Shown here piece by piece: positions 1 through 8,061 of a stretch of DNA of 59,943 nt. The notes beneath the pieces were generated by a model. The model saw nothing but the letters and a program-made list of their open reading frames with translations. It was not told the DNA's origin and ran no database searches. The translations under genes and the position numbers were made by a program. Numbering within the stretch: the first letter of the stretch is position 1; each line of letters opens with the position of its first letter. Origin of the DNA: Candidatus Dormiibacterota bacterium (GTDB taxonomy: Bacteria; Chloroflexota; Dormibacteria; CF-121); assembly GCA_035544955.1 (NCBI GenBank), contig DASZZN010000040.1:1-59943 (forward strand), written 5' to 3'.

Positions 1-174
1 CTGATCGAGCACTTCGATGGTGCGGGAGTGCAGACCTCGCGAGCGCGAGCTTTCCAGCTTGAAGCTGGCGCGTCGCTCGACGATGACAACGTCGGTCCCC
101 GCCAATGTCAGCTCTGCCGCCAGCATCATCCCCGTCGGACCTCCTCCGGCGATCACCACCGCATGCTCGGTCAT
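1..174 (-). CDS. FAD-dependent monooxygenase, N-terminal fragment
   Basis: Reading the minus strand from an ATG at 174 gives 58 codons that run off the left edge without a stop. The peptide has the dinucleotide-binding fold start of PheA/TetX-type flavoprotein hydroxylases: a hydrophobic strand, GGGPTG (the GxGxxG turn holding the ADP part of FAD), a helix, then a strand ending in an acidic residue (VVIVER) that normally contacts the ribose. It ends in RGLHSRTIEVLD, matching the R-G-x-x-x-R-T-x-E-x-L-D stretch after the first beta-alpha-beta unit in this family. Substrate cannot be told. It diverges from the ABC exporter operon across about 207 bp. Confidence 0.75.
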   Translation of the reverse strand, partial: MTEHAVVIAGGGPTGMMLAAELTLAGTDVVIVERRASFKLESSRSRGLHSRTIEVLDQ

Positions 175-280
175 CGCCACACTCCGGTCGGCATCACCCC
201 GGTACGGCCCAAAAACACGCATTCGTGACTCCCATTTCCGTAGGTTCTGGCTTCGTCCGGCGATTATGCGGCACTACCCG

Positions 281-313
281 GGGCTTGCCGCAAGCCCCCC
301 GTTGCGCTATATA
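281..313 (+). promoter_or_regulatory. Promoter with palindromic operator for the ABC-2 exporter operon
   Basis: TTGCCG (285-290) and TATATA (308-313) are 17 nt apart. The palindrome GGGCTTG-CCG-CAAGCCC (281-297, 7-bp perfect arms) covers the -35, as a repressor site would. A second possible -10, TAGCAT, lies at 366-371, 10 nt before the ATG at 382. Assignment as a promoter is inference from spacing. Confidence 0.4.
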
Positions 314-321
314 TTGAAAGT

Positions 322-342
322 GGAGAGGAGCGGGTACTCTCC
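322..342 (+). other. Leader hairpin GGAGAG/CTCTCC
   Basis: Perfect 6-bp inverted repeat with a 9-nt loop, in the region that would be transcribed from the 285-313 promoter. A short pyrimidine run follows but it is not a clear terminator. Confidence 0.25.
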
Positions 343-381
343 TTTCCGGCCTCATCACCGTTCGCTAGCATTCGACGTGCC

Positions 382-1371
382 ATGTCGGAGCGCACACCGG
401 ATGTCCTCGTATCGAACCTATCGCGCACCTTTTTCGTCCCCGAGCGCGAGGCTGGCATGCGCGCGGCAATCGGCAGCCTCATTCACCGAAAGACGCGCGC
501 AGTTCGCGCGGTCCACGCCATCTCATTCGAAATCAAACCTGGCGAAATCGTCGGCTTCCTGGGTCCGAATGGCGCGGGCAAGACGACGACCCTCAAAATG
601 CTCTCCGGCCTTGTTTATCCGACCAGCGGCGAGGCGCGTGTCCTTGGCCACATCCCCGCGCGACGAGAGCGAGATTTTCTCAGCGGGATCACGCTCGTCA
701 TGGGAAACCGCAGCCAGTTGCAGTGGGACCTGCCCGCCCTCGACTCGTTCGAGCTGAATCGGGCGATCTACCGCTTGCGCCGTGACGACTTCATGGCGAT
801 ACGGGACGAGATGATCGAGCTGCTCGAGGTCGCCGACGTGGTCCGCAAGCCGGTGCGCAACCTCTCCCTCGGGGAACGGATGAAAGTCGAAATGGTGGGC
901 TCGCTGCTCCACCGCCCCCGCGTGCTCTTTCTCGACGAGCCGACCATCGGCCTCGACGTGACCATGCAGAAGCGGGTGCGCTCCTTCATCGCCGAGTACA
1001 ACCGGCGCTATGGGGCCACGGTGCTCCTCACCAGCCATTACATGGCCGACGTCGTGGCGCTGTGCCGCCGGGTGATCGTGATTCACCACGGGCGAGTGCT
1101 CTTCGACGGCGACCTGACGGCCCTTGCGGATCGCTTTGCCGCCTACAAGACGATCAACGTCACCCTTGCCAACGCCTCGGTGCCGCTCGATTCCTACGGT
1201 GAGGTCATGGAGCGGGATGGCTATCGGGTGAAGCTGCGCGTGGCGAGGGCAGACGTGTCGCGCATCGCCGCGCGCTTGCTCAGCGAGCAGCAGGTCACCG
1301 ACCTCACGATCGAAGAGCCGCCGATCGAGGACGTGATCGAGCTGGTGTTCGCTCAAAAGGCAACGGCATGA
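382..1371 (+). CDS. ABC-2 exporter ATP-binding protein
   Basis: 329-aa ATPase of the DrrA/NatA type that powers an ABC-2 exporter. Visible motifs: Walker A GPNGAGKT (residues 61-68), signature LSLGER (about 163-168), Walker B with FLDEPTIGLD (about 183-192) and the switch histidine in LLTSH. An N-terminal extension of about 40 residues precedes the ATPase fold and a C-terminal domain of about 80 residues follows, ending VIELVFAQ, as in this subfamily. It overlaps the next gene by 4 nt (ATGA), so translation is probably coupled to the two permeases. The substrate is unknown; relatives export drugs, lipids or polysaccharide. Confidence 0.93.
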   Translation: MSERTPDVLVSNLSRTFFVPEREAGMRAAIGSLIHRKTRAVRAVHAISFEIKPGEIVGFLGPNGAGKTTTLKMLSGLVYPTSGEARVLGHIPARRERDFLSGITLVMGNRSQLQWDLPALDSFELNRAIYRLRRDDFMAIRDEMIELLEVADVVRKPVRNLSLGERMKVEMVGSLLHRPRVLFLDEPTIGLDVTMQKRVRSFIAEYNRRYGATVLLTSHYMADVVALCRRVIVIHHGRVLFDGDLTALADRFAAYKTINVTLANASVPLDSYGEVMERDGYRVKLRVARADVSRIAARLLSEQQVTDLTIEEPPIEDVIELVFAQKATA

Positions 1372-2210
1372 CCATCGCTGCTCCCGTTCGCGGCCAACCG
1401 TCCCCGCTGCGCGCGATGATCGATTTCTACCTCACGATGATGCGGACCGCGATCCAGACCCAGTTCCAATACCGGGCTGCGACCTATATGTACCTGCTCG
1501 GGATGGTCGCCGAGCCCGTGATCTACCTCGTGGTCTGGACGACCATCGCTCGATCCCATGGCGGCGAGGTTGCGGGCATCACCGCCGGTGGGTTCGCCGC
1601 CTACTACATCGTGTGGACCCTGGTCCGCAATGTGAACATCGTCTTCACGCCCTACGGGTGGGAGGCGCGGATTCGCGAGGGGCAGCTCTCTGGCCAGCTG
1701 CTGCGACCGCTGCACCCGATTCATTACGACATTGCCGACTTCGCCGGCGGCAAGGTGATCTGGGTGTTGTTCTACCTCCCGATCGCGGTCGGACTGACGC
1801 TCGTCTTCAAGCCGACCTTCGACCTGACGCCACTCGGACTCGTCGTGTTTTTCCCGGCGATCGTGGGCGCGTACCTGATTCGCACCATGAACCTCTGGCT
1901 GCTTGGGATGGTGACCTTCTGGACCACTCGGGGCAGCGCCATTTTCGAAACCTACATCATGGCCGAGCTTCTTCTTTCCGGTCGCCTCGTCCCCTTGCAG
2001 CTGATGCCGGCCTGGGTCCAGGGAATCGCGAACTGGCTTCCGTTCAAGTGGACCTTCTTTTTCCCCATCGAGGTCCTGGTAGGACATCAGTCCGCAACGT
2101 CGCTCCTGATCGGCCTGGGCATGCAGGTCTTCTGGACGGCGGTTGGTGCGGGTCTGGTGTGGCTCCTCTGGCGCGCCTCCGTAAGGCACTACACGGCGGT
2201 GGGCAACTGA
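1368..2210 (+). CDS. ABC-2 family exporter permease, subunit 1
   Basis: 280-aa integral membrane protein with about six hydrophobic segments, after a charged amphipathic N-terminus (MIDFYLTMMRTAIQTQFQYR) that is typical of ABC-2 permeases of the PF06182 type. The short motif REGQLSGQLLRPLHP sits in the first cytoplasmic loop, where these permeases carry the coupling helix that contacts the ATPase. It lies between its ATPase (4-nt overlap) and a second permease (1-nt overlap), so the exporter is probably a heterodimer of two unlike membrane subunits with a dimer of the ATPase. Confidence 0.9.
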   Translation: MTIAAPVRGQPSPLRAMIDFYLTMMRTAIQTQFQYRAATYMYLLGMVAEPVIYLVVWTTIARSHGGEVAGITAGGFAAYYIVWTLVRNVNIVFTPYGWEARIREGQLSGQLLRPLHPIHYDIADFAGGKVIWVLFYLPIAVGLTLVFKPTFDLTPLGLVVFFPAIVGAYLIRTMNLWLLGMVTFWTTRGSAIFETYIMAELLLSGRLVPLQLMPAWVQGIANWLPFKWTFFFPIEVLVGHQSATSLLIGLGMQVFWTAVGAGLVWLLWRASVRHYTAVGN

Positions 2211-2998
2211 TGCCCCGTCCTCTCGCGGTCGCCTGGCTCTACGTTCGCATCGGGGCCATGAACGAGCTTCAGTACCGCGCCAACTTTATCGTCGCGCTTT
2301 TCCAGGCGCTGCTCGCGCTCGCGGTTGCCCTTGTCGTGCTCAGTCTCGTCTACGCCCATACGACGGAGCTCAACGGCTGGACGCAACCGCAACTCCTCTG
2401 CCTGCTCGGAATCCAGATCTTGATGGGAGGCGTGATCAACGCTGTGATCCAGCCCAACATGGAACGGCTGATGGAGGAGATCGGAGACGGAAAGCTGGAC
2501 CATGCCCTCACCAAGCCTGAGGATGCGCAGCTGCTCGTCAGCGTCCGCGAGCTGCGCATCTGGCGGACGATCGACCTCATCACGGGTGCGATCGTGATCG
2601 GCGTCGGCCTCACCCAGCTCCATCGCGGCATGGCGGTTGGCGACTGGCTGGCGTTCGCGCTGCTCATCTTGCTCGGTGGCGTGATGATGTACTGCTTCTT
2701 GCTCATCCTCACGACCGGCGCCTTCTGGGTTGTCCGAATGGGGTTTCTGCCGGACTTGTTCGAAGGCGTCTATCAAACCGGCCGGTGGCCGATCGGCATC
2801 TATCCGGACTGGCTGCGCTACTCGCTGACCTTCCTGGTCCCGATTGGATTTGCCATCACCGTACCGGCGGAAGCCCTAACCTCTCGGCTTCAGGAAAACA
2901 CCGTCCTGCTGGCGACAGGATTTGCGATCGTTCTGCTCACGGTCAGCCGCTGGTTCTGGCGTCGCGGGCTCCGCCGTTATTCGGGCGCGTCGGCCTGA
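2210..2998 (+). CDS. ABC-2 family exporter permease, subunit 2
   Basis: The 262-aa protein starts at the ATG whose A is the last base of the upstream TGA. It has the same plan as its neighbour: N-terminal amphipathic stretch (AMNELQYRANF), loop with EEIGDGKLDHALTKPEDAQ, and about six membrane spans ending in a basic tail. The G-D/E-G-x-L-x-x-x-L-x-x-P pattern is shared by both permeases at the same place and supports a common origin. An open frame extends upstream inside the first permease to 1613 but is only the other frame of that gene. Last gene of the operon. Confidence 0.9.
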   Translation: MPRPLAVAWLYVRIGAMNELQYRANFIVALFQALLALAVALVVLSLVYAHTTELNGWTQPQLLCLLGIQILMGGVINAVIQPNMERLMEEIGDGKLDHALTKPEDAQLLVSVRELRIWRTIDLITGAIVIGVGLTQLHRGMAVGDWLAFALLILLGGVMMYCFLLILTTGAFWVVRMGFLPDLFEGVYQTGRWPIGIYPDWLRYSLTFLVPIGFAITVPAEALTSRLQENTVLLATGFAIVLLTVSRWFWRRGLRRYSGASA

Positions 2999-3015
2999 AT
3001 TCGCGGCGGCAGGAG

Positions 3016-3381
3016 CTAGCCGGTCAGGCGCCGCCGGCGCTTCCCGGCGATGTTGAGGCGCCCAAGGATGAAGGCGTCGAGGACGCGGTGCGAGGCGATG
3101 ACGCCGTCGCCCACGCGGCGGGATCCCTTACGCCGGTCCGCCTTGAGATCGATCAAGTACTTCTCCTGCTGTGCCCACACCATCTCGATCAGGCGGCTGA
3201 AGCTCGTGCCGTCCTCGACGGTGATGCCTTCCTTCTCGATCCGGGCCTTGACCGCCTCGGGCAGCGTTTTGGCCTCGGCGAGGTTCAGCCGCTCCAGCGC
3301 TTCCAGCAGGTCGTCGAGCCGTCGGAGGTGGTAGCGGCGCTCCGCCTCGTTGCCGTATGCGTGAGGTGCTGATGCGTCCAA
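3016..3381 (-). CDS. Conserved hypothetical, small charged helical protein
   Basis: 121 aa from a TTG start; a GAGGAGG Shine-Dalgarno sits 5 nt upstream, which decides the start. The protein is rich in Leu, Glu, Lys and Arg and predicted mostly helical, with no membrane span or signal peptide, and ends in a basic KRRRR patch that could touch nucleic acid. It begins 20 nt after the stop of the Nif3-like gene on the same strand and is probably its operon partner. I do not recognise the family. Confidence 0.65.
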   Translation of the reverse strand: MDASAPHAYGNEAERRYHLRRLDDLLEALERLNLAEAKTLPEAVKARIEKEGITVEDGTSFSRLIEMVWAQQEKYLIDLKADRRKGSRRVGDGVIASHRVLDAFILGRLNIAGKRRRRLTG

Positions 3382-3401
3382 GCGGTCCTCCTCGTTGTGG
3401 T

Positions 3402-4226
3402 CTACGGTCGTATAACTCCGGAGCCCGCGATAACTTCGATTCCCTGCTTCTCCAGGGCATCGATCACCCGGTTCATCCCGATGGAGTCGCTGGGGATGTG
3501 GCCGGTGATCACCAGGTTCGCTGTAGGCCGCTGCAACTGCTCCAGCTCCCGCAGGTCCCGCTCGTCGATGTGCATCGCCAGAATGGTATCAATGCCATGC
3601 TCATAATACGTGCGATAGACGAGTGCGCCACCATTGGTTCCGGCTGCCATCTGGACCACCCAGCGTCCAACCGGGTTTTGGGCCTCCCCCAGCCAGAGTT
3701 CCGGCTGCACCAGCGAAGCCTCCATTTCCGGGATCGTCTTGAGCTCGCCCAAGAGGCCGCCGACACTCGTCGTTCCGGCGTCGACCACCCGGCCCACGAA
3801 GTCGATGAAGAACTGGCGCCCGATCAGGTCGGCCGCCAAATGGATGTTCATCATCGGCATCTCGAGCTGGCGCGCCGCATCCACCACGCGGTCGTAGTTG
3901 GTTGTGTGCAGGCCGTGGGCCACGGGTCGCTGACGGGCCAGCATCATCTCGTGGGCGACCTCGGCCGGGATCCCGGCAGCCCGCATCTGGGTCTTATGGC
4001 CTTCGATCACCGTGGCCAGGCCGAGCCGGGCGTGCGAACCGATCGGGTGGTGAGCGATCACCCCGTCGGCGCCGAGCGCCCGGGCCAGGAGCAGCTCACC
4101 GACGTCGACGTCGATACCGACAAAGACCCGCCGTACCTCACCGTCGAGGTAGACCTGCGAGTCGGACGGAGTCTGGTCGCAGCCCGCGAGGCGATTGGCC
4201 GTCGCCATGATGTCGCTGAGCCGCAC
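3402..4226 (-). CDS. Nif3-like dinuclear metal-centre protein
   Basis: 274 aa with the look of the NIF3/DUF34 family: an early strand and turn FVGIDVDVGELLLARALGAD, followed by VIAHHPIG, which corresponds to the family's HHP metal-binding motif, and a C-terminal segment LVITGHIPSDSIGMNRVI, where the family has its second ligand set (the usual GxxE end is replaced here). Family members form toroidal hexamers; the biochemical role is not established. I place the start at GTG 4226 because a GATAAT hexamer lies exactly 6 nt upstream, the leaderless arrangement seen elsewhere in the window; ATG 4208 is the alternative. The mid-part (residues 60-200) is divergent from Nif3 proper. Confidence 0.7.
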   Translation of the reverse strand: MRLSDIMATANRLAGCDQTPSDSQVYLDGEVRRVFVGIDVDVGELLLARALGADGVIAHHPIGSHARLGLATVIEGHKTQMRAAGIPAEVAHEMMLARQRPVAHGLHTTNYDRVVDAARQLEMPMMNIHLAADLIGRQFFIDFVGRVVDAGTTSVGGLLGELKTIPEMEASLVQPELWLGEAQNPVGRWVVQMAAGTNGGALVYRTYYEHGIDTILAMHIDERDLRELEQLQRPTANLVITGHIPSDSIGMNRVIDALEKQGIEVIAGSGVIRP

Positions 4227-4250
4227 TCCGGCATTATCTTCTCTGCCTCT

Positions 4251-4331
4251 CCCTCCCCCGCTCCGGGCCTGTCGGCCCACGCGAGCGGCGCTTCAGTGCC
4301 AGGCGAGCGGTTGAGACGTTCCGGGGGAGGG
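4251..4331. repeat. G/C-tract inverted repeat element
   Basis: CCCTCCCCC (4251-4259) is the exact reverse complement of GGGGGAGGG (4323-4331), followed by TTGGGGTGAGGG. The same arms and a similar trailing purine stretch recur at 28131-28165. It fills most of the gap between two divergent genes. Confidence 0.5.
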
Positions 4332-4356
4332 TTGGGGTGAGGGCGTTAAGGCCAAT

Positions 4357-4368
4357 TAGAATCCGTCC
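4357..4368 (+). promoter_or_regulatory. Leaderless-type -10 element
   Basis: TAGAAT (4357-4362) followed by a 6-nt spacer and the GTG start at 4369. No Shine-Dalgarno is present, so the transcript probably begins at the start codon. Confidence 0.45.
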
Positions 4369-4734
4369 GTGCCGGCCAATGCGGGAACCGATCGCCGGGG
4401 CGGCGACGGCGGATTCGCGCCGACCTTCAAGGAAGCGGTGGGTCGCTGGCGTCGCCGCCATCGACACCCCGGGCCCAGCGAAACCTGGTTCGCCGTGCAC
4501 TACCGGGTCGGCTGGCTTGTCGAGCGCCTCTCCTACCTGGAGAGCATCCACCTCCTTCGCCAGGGCCTCGACGTCCGCTCCCTCGCGGCTGAACGCCCGG
4601 CACGGCGGAAAAAGGGCGAGGCCAGCGCTGATGACGCGCACCCCGACGACGCCAACCCCCTCGATGTCGAAGACGAACCAGCGGACGCCCTGGCGTCGAC
4701 CGAGACAGGCACACCGCCCGGCGATGCCCGATAA
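4369..4734 (+). CDS. Hypothetical protein
   Basis: 121 aa from a GTG directly behind a leaderless -10. The middle (residues 35-70, SETWFAVHYRVGWLVERLSYLESIHLL) reads as a folded helical core and has the strong third-position G/C of real genes here; both ends are low-complexity, Arg/Gly-rich first and Asp/Glu/Ala-rich last. No family recognised. It overlaps the following small gene by 11 nt, which in turn overlaps the deoxyribosyltransferase-like gene, so the three probably form one transcript. A longer frame on the opposite strand across 4234-5055 has poor codon use and is rejected. Confidence 0.6.
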   Translation: MPANAGTDRRGGDGGFAPTFKEAVGRWRRRHRHPGPSETWFAVHYRVGWLVERLSYLESIHLLRQGLDVRSLAAERPARRKKGEASADDAHPDDANPLDVEDEPADALASTETGTPPGDAR

Positions 4735-4879
4735 TCCGCCCATGCCGCGCTTTCGGCCGCGCTGGCTTAGTGCGCTCCTCGGTGGCATCGTCCTGCCATT
4801 TGATCCCGTGCTCGGCATGGTGATACTGATGGTCGGGTTGTTGCCAAAGCGAAGGACCGCCCCCAGAGTCCTGAAGTGA
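4724..4879 (+). CDS. Small two-span membrane protein
   Basis: 51 aa from ATG 4724. Two hydrophobic stretches, WLSALLGGIVLPF and VLGMVILMVGLLP, are joined by a short turn and followed by a basic tail (KRRTAPR), so a helical hairpin in the membrane with the tail inside is likely. It overlaps the gene before by 11 nt and the gene after by 4 nt (GTGA), the normal spacing for coupled genes. Function unknown; its size means it could be missed or could be a chance frame. Confidence 0.5.
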   Translation: MPDNPPMPRFRPRWLSALLGGIVLPFDPVLGMVILMVGLLPKRRTAPRVLK

Positions 4880-5325
4880 AGGTGTACCTCGGCCGCGCGG
4901 TCAGCGGCGAATTGGGTCCGCGCAGCTTGGAGGCGATCCAGCTGGCCCACCGGGCGCTGCGTGAGTTCGGGGTCGGCATCCTCGCCGAGCGGGTGGCGGA
5001 TCCTGATTACCGGCCCGGGCTCGATCGTCCCGAGCTGATCGCCGAAATGATGCACCGCGAACTCCTCGAAGCGGACGCCGGCTGCATGGAGATGACCGGG
5101 CGCAGCACGGGGGTTGGCTTCGAGGCGGGCTGGCTGCTGGGGCGTGGGCGGCCGGTGCTGGCGCTCTATGACGCCGACGTTCCGCCGGCGTCATCCGTGG
5201 TTCGCTTCCCGCCCTTTGATCACTGCGTGCCCTTCGGCTATCACGACCTGATGGACGTTGGCGGCGCCGTCACCGACTTCTGCCGCACCATCGCCGCGCA
5301 CGCCGCCTACCGCGCCGAAGGCTGA
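4876..5325 (+). CDS. Nucleoside 2-deoxyribosyltransferase / DNPH1-like protein
   Basis: 149 aa. The N-terminal strand MKVYLGRAV, the later E-A-D stretch (LLEADAGCMEM) and STGVGFEAGWLLGRGRPVLAL match the nucleoside 2-deoxyribosyltransferase fold, in which a glutamate in the GxxxEl/A segment (here GFEAG) is the nucleophile attacking C1' of a deoxyribonucleoside. Such enzymes swap bases or hydrolyse deoxynucleoside monophosphates in salvage and pool cleaning. An insertion around residues 100-120 is unusual. The GTG start overlaps the TGA of the small gene before it. Confidence 0.7.
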   Translation: MKVYLGRAVSGELGPRSLEAIQLAHRALREFGVGILAERVADPDYRPGLDRPELIAEMMHRELLEADAGCMEMTGRSTGVGFEAGWLLGRGRPVLALYDADVPPASSVVRFPPFDHCVPFGYHDLMDVGGAVTDFCRTIAAHAAYRAEG

Positions 5326-5345
5326 TCTAGCTTTCCTGCGCCTCC

Positions 5346-5357
5346 TAGACTTCATGG
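5346..5357 (+). promoter_or_regulatory. Leaderless-type -10 element
   Basis: TAGACT (5346-5351), 6-nt spacer, GTG start at 5358; no Shine-Dalgarno. Confidence 0.45.
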
Positions 5358-5864
5358 GTGAGCTTTCGCGCGTGCGTCCTGACCGTGAGTACCAAAGGAG
5401 CGCGTGGCGAACGCGCCGATGAGAGCGGGGAGAGAGTCAGCGAGGAACTCGCGCGCGTCCCATGCGAGATCGTCGGACGCGCGGTGGTCAGCGATGAGGT
5501 CGCCGACATCCAGCGCCAGATCCGCGAGTGGCGGCAGGCGACCGACCCCGACCTGATTGTTTTGACCGGTGGCACGGGGCTGGGCCCGCGCGACGTCACG
5601 CCGCAGGCTTTGGAACCCATGCTCGACTACCCGGTGCCGGGCATCGCGGAAGCGATGCGCGCGGCGGGGCTGCGCAAGACGCCGCATGCGATGTTGTCGC
5701 GCTCGCTCGCCGGCGTGATCGGCAAAACCCTGATCCTGGCGCTTCCCGGAAGTCCTCGCGGCGTCGTGGATAGCCTCGAGGCCGTGATGGAAGCGTTGCC
5801 GCACGGCCTGCGGACGCTCCGCGGCGACGTCAGCGACGCCCCGGCCGCCCACCGTCCCCGTTGA
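5358..5864 (+). CDS. Molybdopterin adenylyltransferase-family protein (MogA/MoaB)
   Basis: 168 aa, full length for the MogA/MoaB family, which adenylylates molybdopterin during molybdenum cofactor synthesis (or is an inactive MoaB paralogue). Hallmarks: LTVSTKG near the N-terminus, DLIVLTGGTGLGPRDVTPQAL (the GGTG substrate loop plus the D-x-T-x-E/Q-A), a C-terminal LPGSPRGVVDSLEAVMEALPH. Another cofactor gene, moaC, lies 2.2 kb away on the other strand, so the pathway is scattered. The stop overlaps the ATG of the DUF72 gene by one base. Confidence 0.88.
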   Translation: MSFRACVLTVSTKGARGERADESGERVSEELARVPCEIVGRAVVSDEVADIQRQIREWRQATDPDLIVLTGGTGLGPRDVTPQALEPMLDYPVPGIAEAMRAAGLRKTPHAMLSRSLAGVIGKTLILALPGSPRGVVDSLEAVMEALPHGLRTLRGDVSDAPAAHRPR

Positions 5865-6745
5865 TGGGTCGCATCAGGGTCGGCATTTCTTCCTGGACCG
5901 AGCCGACGCTGATCAAGAGCGGGTGGTATCCACCGGATGCCACTACCGCGGAGGATCGGCTGCGCTACTACGCGTCGAAGTTTCCCGTTGTCGAAGTGGA
6001 CAGCACGTTCTATGCGATCCCCAACGACAAGACGGCGCAGCTGTGGGTCGAACGCACACCGAAGGATTTCACTTTCAACGCCAAGGCGTACGCGCTGCTG
6101 ACGCAGCACCCGACCCCCGCGGCCAGGCTGCCCAAAGACCTGCGCGAGAAGCTCGCCGACTCCAAAGCCAATCTCTATTTCAAGGACCTGGCACCGAAAG
6201 ACAAAGAAAGCGTATGGGACCGTTTTCGCGAGGGCCTGCAGCCGTTGCAGGATGCCGGCAAGCTGGGTGCGATCGTCTTCCAGTTTCCCAAGTGGTTCCT
6301 GCCTTCGCCCGCCTCCTACCGATTCATGGAAGACCTTCGGGAGTGGCTCCCGGATTTCGGCATCGCGATCGAGTTTCGCCAGGCCTTGTGGATGAAGGAA
6401 GAGCGTCGTGCGCGCGTCGTCAAATTCCTCGACGAGCACGGCTTTACCTACGTGGTCGTCGATGAGCCGCAGGGCTTTACCTCGAGCGTGCCGCCGGTGG
6501 TCGCTGCGACGGCGCCGCTGGGGATGGTGCGCTTCCACGGACGCAACCGCGAGACCTGGGAGAAGAAGGGGATCAGCACCGCCGAGAAATTCCGGTACCT
6601 CTACGAGCCGAGCGAGCTGAAGCCCTGGGTCCCGAACCTTCGCGATATGGCGAAGGTGGCCAAGGACGTGCACGCCATCTTCAACAACTGCTACTCCGAT
6701 TACGCCGTCCGCAACGCGGAGGACCTCACCCACCTCCTGAGCTGA
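5864..6745 (+). CDS. DUF72 family protein (YecE-like)
   Basis: 293 aa with the DUF72 TIM-barrel signature: RVGISSWTEP at the start, a WYP...RLRYYASKFPVVEVDSTFYAIP block, the F-x-F-N-x-K motif in FTFNAKAY, QFPKWF in the middle and VRFHGRN near the C-terminus. The family is widespread and structurally a barrel resembling AP endonuclease-type folds, but its biochemical role is unproven. Start taken at ATG 5864, translationally coupled to the MogA/MoaB stop; a TTG one codon earlier is possible. Confidence 0.88.
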   Translation: MGRIRVGISSWTEPTLIKSGWYPPDATTAEDRLRYYASKFPVVEVDSTFYAIPNDKTAQLWVERTPKDFTFNAKAYALLTQHPTPAARLPKDLREKLADSKANLYFKDLAPKDKESVWDRFREGLQPLQDAGKLGAIVFQFPKWFLPSPASYRFMEDLREWLPDFGIAIEFRQALWMKEERRARVVKFLDEHGFTYVVVDEPQGFTSSVPPVVAATAPLGMVRFHGRNRETWEKKGISTAEKFRYLYEPSELKPWVPNLRDMAKVAKDVHAIFNNCYSDYAVRNAEDLTHLLS

Positions 6746-6801
6746 GCGCCGAAAGGTTCCCGGTGCGGGCCGAGTTGCATGGGTAGCGCCGCGGCGCAGC
6801 T

Positions 6802-8061
6802 ATGCAGGCTTACCAATCGCCTCCGTGTCCGTATTGTGGCGCTACCTGGAACCAACCGGGCGCCCAGGCCTGCGCAAATTGCCGAAACCCTCTGCCGCCG
6901 CCGCAGCCGAGCTATGGGCCACCTGGCTATCCACAGGGACAACAGCCGGGCCAGGGCTACGGTGCCCCCAACTATCCTCCACAAACCTATCCCCAGCAGC
7001 CGCAGTACCCGGGAGCTCCGCCAGGATACCCGGGGCAGCCGCCGCAAGGGTATCCCGCCTACGGGCCGCCCGGATATCCGCAGCAACCGGGCCCCTACGG
7101 CCCCGACCCGGGGTACGGGGCATACGCGCCCGCGGGCCAACCCACCGCCGCGTTAGGTACGACGATCCGGCTCTTTGGCCAGACCTTCTCGCTGCCGGTC
7201 GCGCTGCCGCCGGCCCTGCTGCAGTTGCCGCTGCCGACCGCCCGGTCAGCGGCCGTTGTGGTCGCGGGAGTGGTCGTTGTGCTGGTGCTGTTCGTTGGGG
7301 TGCTCCCTGCGGTCGCCTCGAGTCAGATTTCAACCGCCAACCAGTCGCTGAAGACTGCTGCCTCCCACCAGGACAAGATCGATGCCGCCTTCACCCAGGC
7401 CTTCACCCTGCGGAACACCACCAGTGACCCTGTCGCCGCCAAGACCCAATTCGACAAGCTGTCGAAGTCGTTAAACGACGGCCTTAACCTGGTACGGTCC
7501 GATGAGGCGGCCGTGACATCCGTCGATCAGCGGCTGACCTTCCTCCAGGGGTTGGCGCCGTCGAAAGGTGCCGGCATCACCGCCGTGCGGAACCGTATCA
7601 ACGGCGCCATGGTGGGCCTGAAGCAAGCAGACCAGGCACTCACCGCAGCAGTCAACGAGACAAAGGTCATCCAGCCATACAACGACGCGCTGATCGACTA
7701 CGGAAAAATTGGTGCCGCGCTCGCCAAGCACGACCTGGTGGGCGCCGGCGCGCCGTATCCCGACGCCCAACAGAAGATCGACCTGGCCGTGTCGAACTCA
7801 CATGCCGCCGGACTCCCTCCCCAAATCGCCGAGCAGGTCAGCAGCTTCAGCGACGTCCTCCAGAACACAGAGAGCCTGATCCAGGCCATCCAGGCCAAGG
7901 ACACGGCGGGCATCAAGAAGAGCACCGATGCCATGAATGCCGCCCTCAAGGCGATGTCGACTCCAGAAGAGACGGTGCCCGCGGACTATGAAGCGAAAAC
8001 GTTCGCTCCGATGCAGAAGGCCTACGACGCGGCGATGAAGGCGGTCAAGAGCGCGAGCTAG
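6802..8061 (+). CDS. Zinc-ribbon, Pro/Gly/Tyr/Gln-rich, membrane-anchored protein
   Basis: 419 aa in three parts. Residues about 8-31 hold two CxxC-type pairs (CPYC, CANC) of a zinc ribbon. Residues 32-115 are a low-complexity run of PGYP, YPQQP and GPPGY units, the type that drives phase separation or protein sorting. A single membrane span (about 153-172) follows, then a long Ala/Lys/Gln-rich region predicted as extended helices or coiled coil outside the membrane, without Cys. There is no signal peptide, so the ribbon and PGY tract should be cytoplasmic and the helical part extracellular. Function unknown; the plan resembles DUF4190/Tfp-type anchors only superficially. Its 3' end overlaps moaC by 17 nt. 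Confidence 0.8.
   Translation: MQAYQSPPCPYCGATWNQPGAQACANCRNPLPPPQPSYGPPGYPQGQQPGQGYGAPNYPPQTYPQQPQYPGAPPGYPGQPPQGYPAYGPPGYPQQPGPYGPDPGYGAYAPAGQPTAALGTTIRLFGQTFSLPVALPPALLQLPLPTARSAAVVVAGVVVVLVLFVGVLPAVASSQISTANQSLKTAASHQDKIDAAFTQAFTLRNTTSDPVAAKTQFDKLSKSLNDGLNLVRSDEAAVTSVDQRLTFLQGLAPSKGAGITAVRNRINGAMVGLKQADQALTAAVNETKVIQPYNDALIDYGKIGAALAKHDLVGAGAPYPDAQQKIDLAVSNSHAAGLPPQIAEQVSSFSDVLQNTESLIQAIQAKDTAGIKKSTDAMNAALKAMSTPEETVPADYEAKTFAPMQKAYDAAMKAVKSAS

Noticed and set aside
1613-2209. N-terminal extension of the second ABC-2 permease
   Set aside because: It is the out-of-phase reading of the first permease, with Arg/His-rich composition; the overlap TGATG start is clear.
4234-5055. 273-codon open frame on the minus strand
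   Set aside because: Poor codon bias and overlaps three plus-strand genes with strong GC3 and a leaderless promoter.
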